Source of the DNA: Prevotella sp. UBA6387
Lineage (GTDB): Bacteria > Bacteroidota > Bacteroidia > Bacteroidales > Bacteroidaceae
Reading direction: 5' to 3'
Assembly (NCBI GenBank): GCA_002437565.1
Contig: DJQL01000067.1
Coordinates: forward strand, 1 to 11,761
Length of the DNA: 11,761 bases
A program made the position numbers and the translations under genes. This document shows, one piece after another, positions 1 to 5,660 of this stretch; position 1 is the stretch's first letter; every line of letters starts with the position of its first letter. Below the pieces are notes generated by a model that searched no databases, was not told the DNA's origin, and saw only the letters and a list, made by a program, of their open reading frames with translations.

Positions 1-140
1 TTCACTTCCACGTGGAGCAGGGAGTCGGAGTTTACGATAATCACCTTGTGTGCTTTGTTCACGGTTATGGTGTCGTTTGGCTCTGAGGCGTAAGCAAAGG
101 AGGCGGTCATCATTGCCGCCAAGAGAATGAGTTGTTTCAT
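1..140 (-). CDS. Partial exported small protein, fourth gene of sigma-factor operon
   Basis: Reading the minus strand from the ATG at 140 gives an open frame that runs off the left edge, so only about 46 residues are visible. The first 18 residues are a good signal peptide: Met-Lys-Gln, a hydrophobic core rich in Leu, Ala and Met, and an Ala-Tyr-Ala end. The mature part begins Ser-Glu-Pro-Asn-Asp and then alternates polar and hydrophobic residues (TITVNKAHKVIIVNSDSLL), which suggests beta strands. I do not recognise the family. The start lies 16 nt after the stop of the preceding exported-protein gene, so it is probably co-transcribed with the ECF sigma factor. A periplasmic or surface location is inferred from the signal peptide only. 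The frame was read by hand because it is partial and short. Confidence 0.72.
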   Translation of the reverse strand, partial: MKQLILLAAMMTASFAYASEPNDTITVNKAHKVIIVNSDSLLHVEV

Positions 141-156
141 GCCTATCTTGTTTTTC

Positions 157-609
157 TTATTTGTTTATCAGCTTGTTGAGTTCGTTGATGCTTTTCACCG
201 TCCCTTCCATGTAGATAACGGTGATGCCGTATTGGTCGTTGCCTTCCTTGTTGCAGACTAAGGTTATGAACCGGTTGCTCGCGCCTTGCGGCTTTAGCAT
301 GAAGGCTATGGCCGTGCGCTTTTCCGATCGCTTTTGTGCCGTAGAGCCGCTGCCAGAGGTCCTCATGTCTTGTTCCACCACGTCTATGCACTTGAAACGC
401 TCCTGCCTGTTTGCCACGAAGCGCGCGCTGCGATAGTAGTTGAGCCCATACTTGCTGAGGGCCTTCCCCTTGACCTTGGTCACGACCATGCGCTCCAGCG
501 GTATTATTTTGCCAGTGAATATCTGGTTGACTTTCAATCTTGCCGACTGTGCGCCGGCGGCTGTGGAAACCATTGTCAACAGTATGTAGATGAAGAGTTT
601 GAGTTTCAT
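157..609 (-). CDS. Exported hypothetical protein (possibly DUF6108 family)
   Basis: This 150-residue protein starts with a clear signal peptide: Met-Lys-Leu-Lys, a hydrophobic stretch to about residue 18, and a likely cut after Ala-Gly-Ala at residue 20. The mature part is basic and carries LKVNQIFTGKIIPLERMVV and SKYGLNYYRSARF, followed by a segment rich in Ser, Thr, Gln and Arg around residues 83-97 and a C-terminal region ending in a short helix. From memory it resembles the DUF6108-type exported proteins that accompany small ECF sigma factors in Bacteroidales, but the family name is uncertain and no function is known to me. Two cysteines (about residues 74 and 119) could pair in the periplasm. 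It lies 14 nt downstream of the probable anti-sigma gene and 16 nt upstream of another exported-protein gene, which supports a single transcript. It could be a target or sensor partner of the sigma system. Confidence 0.8.
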   Translation of the reverse strand: MKLKLFIYILLTMVSTAAGAQSARLKVNQIFTGKIIPLERMVVTKVKGKALSKYGLNYYRSARFVANRQERFKCIDVVEQDMRTSGSGSTAQKRSEKRTAIAFMLKPQGASNRFITLVCNKEGNDQYGITVIYMEGTVKSINELNKLINK

Positions 610-623
610 GTCGTATATGTTGT

Positions 624-1061
624 TTATTGAAATTGTCCAAACGCGTCTTTCAGTTCCGCCCCTACATTTGGCGTGCCGCTCCGCGCGTCGCCCAGTGTTC
701 GCTCCACTTCGCGCATTACCGCCTCACGATTGTTCTGACGTTGCCCATATGCCATCATCTCGTAATCATTGTCGTGGATTGTCGTCCACAATGTCGCCGT
801 GATGCCGGCTATGGCCGCGACTGTGGCTGCTATCGCTACGTGTCGCCAGCGTTTCCGACGGTTGATGCTCATCACTTTTGCCTTTCGCGACGGCTCATGG
901 CCTTTCAGTTGGCTCATGTCGAGAAACATTTGCCGCAATGGCGTGAGCTTGGGGCATACCTTGCCTGAGAGGAAGTAAGCGTATAGCTCTTGCTCCTCGA
1001 CGAGGGTTGTCTCGCCATTGAAAAACTTGTCGGTCAATTGTATAGCTTTATTATCGTTCAT
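624..1061 (-). CDS. Small single-pass membrane protein, probable anti-sigma factor
   Basis: The 145-residue protein has an N-terminal cytoplasmic part (residues 1-70) with a helical acidic segment, LTDKFFNGETTLVEEQELYAYF, typical of short Bacteroidetes anti-sigma regulators. A basic cluster (RRKRWRH, about 68-74) precedes one hydrophobic helix (about 75-95), and a polar tail of about 50 residues probably faces the periplasm. The basic cluster predicts N-in, C-out topology. There is no ZAS-type Cys/His zinc motif. The gene begins 2 nt after the stop of the ECF sigma factor gene, the usual place for a cognate anti-sigma factor. Binding and inhibition of that sigma factor is inferred from topology and position. 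An alternative is a membrane adaptor of the same system without direct sigma-factor binding. Confidence 0.75.
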   Translation of the reverse strand: MNDNKAIQLTDKFFNGETTLVEEQELYAYFLSGKVCPKLTPLRQMFLDMSQLKGHEPSRKAKVMSINRRKRWRHVAIAATVAAIAGITATLWTTIHDNDYEMMAYGQRQNNREAVMREVERTLGDARSGTPNVGAELKDAFGQFQ

Positions 1062-1063
1062 GT

Positions 1064-1549
1064 CTATTCTTGATTATAACGTTTCAGGTATATTTCCCTC
1101 ACTGCCATTCGCGCCCTGCTTAGAGCCTTCCTGACGGTGGCCTCGTTCATTGCCAACGTGTGAGCGATGTCAGCCATGTCGCGTCCCTCTATATGTCGTA
1201 GCCGGAGCACCGTCTGCTGCACTATGGGCAGCTCTGCCACGATGTCCATCATGCGTTCCACGGCCTCGTGGCGACGTGTTGTCTCAGCTCCGTCGTCAGC
1301 GTTTCCCGCGAGTGCCACGTCTTCCACGTGTGGGTTGCGCCTGATGAAGTCGAGGCAGAGGTTGCGCACTACGACCCTTGCCAATGGCATCATTGGGCTG
1401 TGCAGGTCTCGGCACATTGCCCAAAGGCGCATGAGGCAGTCTTGCGCGATGTCCTCTGCAATGTCTTTGCGCCGGACATATCGCAAGGCTTCGCCCTGCA
1501 AGTAGGGGCGCAGGCTGGTCGCTTCGTTTTGGAATTCCTCTGACGTCAT
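1064..1549 (-). CDS. ECF-family RNA polymerase sigma factor
   Basis: This 161-residue protein has the two-domain layout of an extracytoplasmic-function sigma factor. Region 2 spans about residues 14-72 and contains the DIAEDIAQDCLMRLW core-binding helix and a following helix ending LCLDFIRR. A linker of about 25 acidic and polar residues follows (about 74-95). Region 4 (about 100-155) carries VLRLRHIEGRDMADIAHTL and the helix-turn-helix EATVRKALSRAR that reads the -35-type element. Length is normal for the group. It is the first gene of a four-gene operon with a membrane protein 2 nt behind it, so it is probably held inactive by that partner. A Bacteroidetes housekeeping promoter lies just upstream. 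Target genes cannot be named; autoregulation is possible, but no second promoter type was recognised. Confidence 0.93.
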   Translation of the reverse strand: MTSEEFQNEATSLRPYLQGEALRYVRRKDIAEDIAQDCLMRLWAMCRDLHSPMMPLARVVVRNLCLDFIRRNPHVEDVALAGNADDGAETTRRHEAVERMMDIVAELPIVQQTVLRLRHIEGRDMADIAHTLAMNEATVRKALSRARMAVREIYLKRYNQE

Positions 1550-1575
1550 TTTTTATCTTGTTCAACTATTATACG

Positions 1576-1606
1576 CAAAGGTAGTCGGTTTGTGACATGT
1601 TGACAA
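1576..1606 (-). promoter_or_regulatory. Housekeeping promoter for the ECF sigma operon
   Basis: On the minus strand a perfect Bacteroidetes -7 element, TACCTTTG (1576-1583), is preceded by a TTG -33 element (1604-1606) with exactly 20 nt between them. Both the TAnnTTTG consensus and the 19-21 nt spacing are known for the primary sigma factor of this phylum. Transcription would start near 1570, giving a leader of about 20 nt before the sigma gene ATG at 1549. The match suggests that the basal supply of the ECF factor comes from the housekeeping polymerase. Confidence 0.7.
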
Positions 1607-1648
1607 GCATTTTTTTTGTTTTAGCCTAAAAAGCTCGAATAAAAATGG

Positions 1649-1656
1649 TAACTTTG
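1649..1656 (+). promoter_or_regulatory. -7 promoter element for the membrane protein/dacB pair
   Basis: TAACTTTG is a perfect TAnnTTTG -7 element on the plus strand. No TTTG or TTG lies at the expected 19-21 nt upstream; the nearest (TTTG at 1615-1618) is 30 nt away, so the -33 part is weak or absent. Start of transcription would be near 1660, only about 10 nt before the ATG at 1670. It points away from the sigma-operon promoter, about 65 nt from it. Confidence 0.55.
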
Positions 1657-1669
1657 CACATATTATTAT

Positions 1670-2089
1670 ATGAAGATTGTTTTTGCAGAATTCATGACCC
1701 GTTCATTCCATCATAGGACGACACTTGGTGCCGTGTGCGGCATAGTGCTTTTTCTCTTGCTTGCCGTCTACGCTTTTTGGATAAAGAATGTCATCTTGGG
1801 GCTTCTCATGACATTCCTCCTTATTGTCCTTACAGAGAGGACCCTCCATAGCCAATATGTCATTTCCGACGGAAAGCTGATTATCGATAATGGCAAGCTG
1901 TCAAAGAGCAAGACCATTATGATAGGGCAGATTAATTCGTGTCGCCCAATGGCATCGGTTTTCGGTTTTGTGCGCTATTTGCTAATCACTTATGGTGCTG
2001 AAAATGCCATGGTGTCTGTTCAACCAATGAACGAGGTGGCGTTTATTGCCGCACTGAAAAAAGAAAAGGAGGCTTGCGATGCAGAATAA
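1670..2089 (+). CDS. Small two-helix membrane protein with PH-like C-terminal domain
   Basis: The 139-residue protein has a short cytoplasmic N-terminus (MKIVFAEF), two adjacent hydrophobic helices (about 19-37 and 40-55) separated by Trp-Ile-Lys-Asn, and a soluble tail of about 80 residues. The tail reads as beta strands (YVISDGKLIIDNGKLSKSK, then VRYLLITYGAENAMVSVQP) ending in an amphipathic helix (NEVAFIAALKKEKEA). This is the layout of bacterial PH-like (bPH2/YdbT-type) membrane proteins, and I recall similar proteins in other Bacteroidales. No biochemical role is known to me. The start at 1670 is preferred because the Met-Lys-x-Val-Phe opening is shared with relatives as I remember them; a Met at 1694 is the alternative. 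Its last 11 nt overlap the start of the PBP4 gene, so the two are probably translationally coupled. Confidence 0.75.
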   Translation: MKIVFAEFMTRSFHHRTTLGAVCGIVLFLLLAVYAFWIKNVILGLLMTFLLIVLTERTLHSQYVISDGKLIIDNGKLSKSKTIMIGQINSCRPMASVFGFVRYLLITYGAENAMVSVQPMNEVAFIAALKKEKEACDAE

Positions 2090-3341
2090 GCTGTATTCAT
2101 TGTTGCTATTGTTATTTTTCTCTGTCGTGCCAGTCTTGGCGCAGACGGATGTGGTAGATGATGAAGACAATGACACCACACTTGTCGCCGATTCGGCGTG
2201 GGTCGATTCGCTCATACATCGTAATGACACGCTCGCTTGGCCGAAAAACGTACAGGCGGAGATAGAGCAATTGCTCAGGAGCGAGATGTTCAAGACATCG
2301 CAAGTCGGAATCATGATCTACGACCTCGATGCCGATTCAGCCATATTCAAGCACAACGAGAGACAGTTGATGCGCCCAGCCTCGACGATGAAGACCATTA
2401 CCGCCATCACCGCGCTTGACCGTCTTGGTGGCAGTTACCAGTTTAAGACGGAGCTATGCTATACCGGCAAGGTGGATTCCACGTCGCTCAATGGCGACGT
2501 GTATTGTGTGGGAGGCTTTGATCCTCGCTTCAATCGTGACGACATGCAGGCTTTTGCCGAGGCGTTGCGCAAGATGGGCGTGGACACCATTCGTGGAAAC
2601 CTTTATGCAGACTGCTCGATGAAGGATACCGACAGGCTCGGGGAAGGCTGGTGTTGGGACGATGACAACCCTGTGCTTTCGCCATTGGTGTTCCAGCGTA
2701 AGGACATTTTCATGGACAAGTTTCTCGAAGCCATACACAGGGCAGGCATAACGGTTCTGGGCAACGTGTCGGAGAAGCGCAAGCCGCACGACGCCAATTG
2801 TATCGTGAGCCGTTTTCATACTATTGACCAGATACTCATGCGAATGCTCAAGCAGAGCGACAATTTGTATGCAGAGTCCATGTATTACCAGATAGCCGCG
2901 TCGACAGGCAATAGGCCAGCTACGGCGAAAGATGCCAAGGACATAGAGCGCCAGCTCATAACGCGCCTTGGTCTCAACGCCTCGCGTTATCGTCTCGCAG
3001 ACGGCAGCGGATTATCGCTATACAATTATGTGTCGCCAGAGTTGGAAGTTAAGCTCTTGCGCTATGCATTTGAGAATCAGAATATTTACAACCATCTGTT
3101 GCCTGCGCTTCCTATTGCAGGCGTTGACGGCACGTTGAAGAAGCGCATGCGCTCACAGTTCACACGTGGCAATGTGCATGCCAAGACAGGCACTCTTGAA
3201 GGCATAGTGAGCCTCTGTGGTTATTGCACGGCGGCCAATGGCCATCGCCTGTGCTTCTCAATCATCAACCAGGGCGTGATGCATGGCTCCAATGGAAGGG
3301 CTTTTCAAGACAAGGTTTGCTATATTCTTTGCAAGCCATAA
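2079..3341 (+). CDS. dacB: D-alanyl-D-alanine carboxypeptidase/endopeptidase, PBP4 type (peptidase S13)
   Basis: This 420-residue class C penicillin-binding protein should remove terminal D-Ala from peptidoglycan stem peptides and/or cut D-Ala-meso-DAP cross-links in the periplasm. A signal peptide (about residues 1-21) ends Val-Leu-Ala-Gln. All three active-site motifs are present in order: Ser102-Thr-Met-Lys105 (nucleophile Ser102), Ser260-Asp-Asn262, and Lys369-Thr-Gly371. The conserved ADGSGLS loop (307-313) is also there. The roughly 150-residue insert between the first and second motifs is the PBP4 hallmark. At 420 residues it is shorter than the E. coli enzyme (about 477), so the insert is probably reduced. 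It contains ten cysteines, unusual for a periplasmic protein. The ATG lies inside the end of the upstream membrane-protein gene. Assignment to the S13 family is firm; the balance of carboxypeptidase and endopeptidase activity is not visible. Confidence 0.93.
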   Translation: MQNKLYSLLLLLFFSVVPVLAQTDVVDDEDNDTTLVADSAWVDSLIHRNDTLAWPKNVQAEIEQLLRSEMFKTSQVGIMIYDLDADSAIFKHNERQLMRPASTMKTITAITALDRLGGSYQFKTELCYTGKVDSTSLNGDVYCVGGFDPRFNRDDMQAFAEALRKMGVDTIRGNLYADCSMKDTDRLGEGWCWDDDNPVLSPLVFQRKDIFMDKFLEAIHRAGITVLGNVSEKRKPHDANCIVSRFHTIDQILMRMLKQSDNLYAESMYYQIAASTGNRPATAKDAKDIERQLITRLGLNASRYRLADGSGLSLYNYVSPELEVKLLRYAFENQNIYNHLLPALPIAGVDGTLKKRMRSQFTRGNVHAKTGTLEGIVSLCGYCTAANGHRLCFSIINQGVMHGSNGRAFQDKVCYILCKP

Positions 3342-3437
3342 ACACGTTTTTGCGAAATCATAACCACATTCTTTTACGGCACAAAACTCGTTGCTCGCGA
3401 ATAATGAGCGTGTGACATGGCATCGTGCGTGTGGCGG

Positions 3438-4325
3438 TCATAGGTATAGGCGGATGGTCTTTATCCAGTCTTTCAATACACCGCCATATTGGTCTTGTGA
3501 ATCGGCCACGAGAATCAGGACGCGTGAACCGTCTTCCAATTCTGGGCCAAGGCACATGCCTTCATAGTTGGCCATGTTCCTTCTTGTGAGTGTAAGCGAC
3601 GTGCGCCATTGCGTGAGTAGTTGTTTGTCGCCTTTGCCCGGGACGAGATGAAACAGCTTGCAGTTGACAAACGAGCCTATTTTCTTGTGTGGCACGTAAA
3701 ACTCCCTTTCGAGCAACAGCAGCGACCCGTCGTCGAGGGCGCAAATCGTGCCTATGCCGTGGGCATAGAATTGGGCCTTAGCCTTGTCCGCGAGGGGCTT
3801 GTCGAGCGTGTAGGCGTAATGGTCTTGCGGCTTGAGGGTAGCTGTATAGTTTTGTATGCGTATTTCACCACTCTCGTTGCAAGTCCATAGCAGTCGAGTG
3901 GAGTCGTTGTAGCTCAAAGCCTCAAGGCCGAGATTCCCGGGGAGTTTTTGAAAGAATGGGGTAGGGGGAATCTCCCTGCCTGTGAGCTTGCCGTCCATGG
4001 AGTATTCCTTAATGTAATTATCGCTTTCCCCACTTATGAATATCGTGTTTGAGCTTGGGTTGAAGGCAATGCCCTCGCTGTCGCGGTTAGGGCGATGGGC
4101 TGAGCGGAATCCCTCGTTTCGAGCCGCTTTCACCTCACCGCAGGCAGGGTCTATGTCAAGTGTCCAAACGAAGAAGCCATCTTCTGCCGACTTGTCGCTG
4201 ACCACGGCATATCTGTTGCCGCCCATCCACGTGATGCCACTGTAATTGCCTGGTGGAATGCTTGAAAAATGGTGTTGTGGTAGCAGTTGCGCTATGATGG
4301 AAAAGAGAAGAGATAGTGCCCACAT
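3438..4325 (-). CDS. Esterase-like/phytase-family beta-propeller protein
   Basis: The 295-residue protein shows repeated propeller-type motifs: GNYSGITWMGGNRYAVVSDK (26-45), RDSEGIAFNP (81-90), GLEALSYN (133-140), and ANYEGMCLGP with ILVADSQDQYGG near the end. The recurring x-(S/Y)-(E/G)-G-(I/L/M) turns are typical of the 'esterase-like activity of phytase' domain (PF13449), which is related to SdiA-regulated-type propellers. True substrate is unknown; phytase activity should not be assumed. The N-terminus is hydrophobic (residues 1-15) and may be a signal peptide, but it lacks the usual Lys or Arg, so export is uncertain. It lies 109 nt after galK, beyond a hairpin that probably ends the gal transcript, so it is likely a separate unit. 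It converges with dacB: 96 nt lie between their stops and contain no convincing terminator. Confidence 0.8.
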   Translation of the reverse strand: MWALSLLFSIIAQLLPQHHFSSIPPGNYSGITWMGGNRYAVVSDKSAEDGFFVWTLDIDPACGEVKAARNEGFRSAHRPNRDSEGIAFNPSSNTIFISGESDNYIKEYSMDGKLTGREIPPTPFFQKLPGNLGLEALSYNDSTRLLWTCNESGEIRIQNYTATLKPQDHYAYTLDKPLADKAKAQFYAHGIGTICALDDGSLLLLEREFYVPHKKIGSFVNCKLFHLVPGKGDKQLLTQWRTSLTLTRRNMANYEGMCLGPELEDGSRVLILVADSQDQYGGVLKDWIKTIRLYL

Positions 4326-4377
4326 GAAGAGTGATTGATATGGGAATGGCAGTAGTGCCGTAGAAGTAGATAAATAT

Positions 4378-4410
4378 GCCCTCTCTTGTCAACAAAAGGC
4401 AGGAGAGGGC
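4378..4410 (-). terminator. Hairpin after galK, probable terminator
   Basis: An 8-bp perfect inverted repeat (GCCCTCTC at 4378-4385, GAGAGGGC at 4403-4410) lies about 25 nt past the galK stop. On the minus strand it is followed by the A/T-rich ATATTTATC rather than a clean U run. The inner part (4386-4402) pairs further, with two G-U pairs, only if read on the plus strand. The position between galK and the next gene on the same strand supports transcript ending or processing here. Confidence 0.55.
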
Positions 4411-4434
4411 GTCTTTATGTTTAAAAGCGTATTA

Positions 4435-5595
4435 TTAGCAAATCCTGCGCGAGCCGTCACCGATAACCACATCGATTACTTGTGGCTCATGGCCATACTT
4501 CTCGTTGAACTTTACCTTGGCGTTCTCTATGAACTTGTCGTATAGGTCGTCTTTCACGAGGTTGATGGTGCAACCTCCGAAACCGCCGCCCATGATGCGG
4601 CTGCCTGTGACACCGTTCTCCTTGGCAAGGTCGTTGAGATAGTCGAGTTCCTCACAACTCACCTCGTATTCCTTGCTCAGTCCGTAGTGAGTCTCATACA
4701 TCTTCTGTCCCACGGTCTCGTAGTCGCCTTTCTGCAAAGCCTCGCTGACAGCCAGCACGCGGTCAACTTCGCCAAGCACGAAGTGGGCGCGCTTATAGTC
4801 CTCTGCACTGACCTCGTTCTTTACGGCCTCCAGGTCATCCCAGTTGGCATCACGCAACGTGTCGAAATGGCGGTCGGCAAACTTGGCGTTCAGGGCCTTT
4901 ACCACGTTCTCGCACGAGTTGCGGCGGTCGTTGTATGGCGAGCCCTTCAGTTCGTGCTTCACCTTTGAGTTGAGCAGCACGAGCTTGTAGCCCTTTGGCT
5001 CCCATGGGAAGTACTCGAACTCGCGGCTGCGGCAGTCGAGACGCATGAGCTTGCCTTTCATTCCGAAGACAGAGGCAAACTGGTCCATGATGCCACAGTT
5101 CACGCCAATGTACTTGTGCTCAGTGGCTTGTCCGGCAAGTGCGAGATCCCACTTCGAAACCTTGTTGTCGCCGAAGAGGTCGTTTAAGGCAAAGGCGAAG
5201 CAGCTTTCCAAAGCCGCGCTCGACGACATTCCTGCCCCCAGTGGCACGTCGCCGGCAAAAGCGGCATTGAAAGGTTTCACGTCCACGCCACGCTCAATCA
5301 TCTCGCGGCAGATACCGTAGATGTAGCGTGCCCATGTGGCTGAAGGCCCCTTGGGGTCGTCTAATGTGAAGTGGGCCATGTCTTTCAAGTCGATGGAGTA
5401 GACATTTACACTCTTCTGCCCGTTAGGGCGAATTTCTGCCATGATGCCTTGCTCTACGGCTCCTGGGAACACGAATCCACCATTGTAGTCAGTATGCTCA
5501 CCAATGAGGTTGATACGGCCTGGTGAGGCGTAGATGTTGCCTGTCTCCCCATCGAAATGCTTGAGAAAACGGCTTCTTACTAAATCTATCTGCAT
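4435..5595 (-). CDS. galK: Galactokinase
   Basis: The 386-residue cytoplasmic GHMP kinase phosphorylates alpha-D-galactose with ATP to give galactose-1-phosphate, the committed Leloir step. All three family motifs are present: the galactokinase signature GRINLIGEHTDYNGG (26-40, with Arg27), the ATP-binding PLGAGMSSSAALE (118-130), and the glycine-rich GSRIMGGGFGGCTI (331-344). The catalytic base is Asp171 in IMDQFAS. Length is typical (E. coli 382). It lies 65 nt downstream of galM on the same strand and is probably co-transcribed with it; a 12-nt sequence is repeated just before its ATG. The galT and galE partners are not in the window, and neither is a sugar transporter. Confidence 0.97.
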   Translation of the reverse strand: MQIDLVRSRFLKHFDGETGNIYASPGRINLIGEHTDYNGGFVFPGAVEQGIMAEIRPNGQKSVNVYSIDLKDMAHFTLDDPKGPSATWARYIYGICREMIERGVDVKPFNAAFAGDVPLGAGMSSSAALESCFAFALNDLFGDNKVSKWDLALAGQATEHKYIGVNCGIMDQFASVFGMKGKLMRLDCRSREFEYFPWEPKGYKLVLLNSKVKHELKGSPYNDRRNSCENVVKALNAKFADRHFDTLRDANWDDLEAVKNEVSAEDYKRAHFVLGEVDRVLAVSEALQKGDYETVGQKMYETHYGLSKEYEVSCEELDYLNDLAKENGVTGSRIMGGGFGGCTINLVKDDLYDKFIENAKVKFNEKYGHEPQVIDVVIGDGSRRIC

Positions 5596-5624
5596 AGTTA
5601 TGGTTAATTTAAAGTTATGGTTAA
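5596..5624. repeat. 17-nt tandem duplication before galK start
   Basis: On the minus strand TTAACCATAACT occurs twice with a 17-nt period: one copy at 5613-5624, the other at 5596-5607, directly abutting the galK ATG. A third, weaker copy (matching about 10 of 13 positions) lies at 5635-5647. Together they fill most of the galM-galK gap. The central TAACTTTA differs by one base from the TAnnTTTG -7 element, but no -33 element stands at the right distance. Confidence 0.8.
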
Positions 5625-5660
5625 ACGTCTTTTATGTCTTGGTTAAATCTGCTGAAACGC

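Noticed and set aside
3342..3437. Terminator between the convergent dacB and propeller genes
   Set aside because: Only stems of about 4 bp with large loops and no T run are visible; GCGTGTG occurs twice as a short direct repeat but forms no hairpin.
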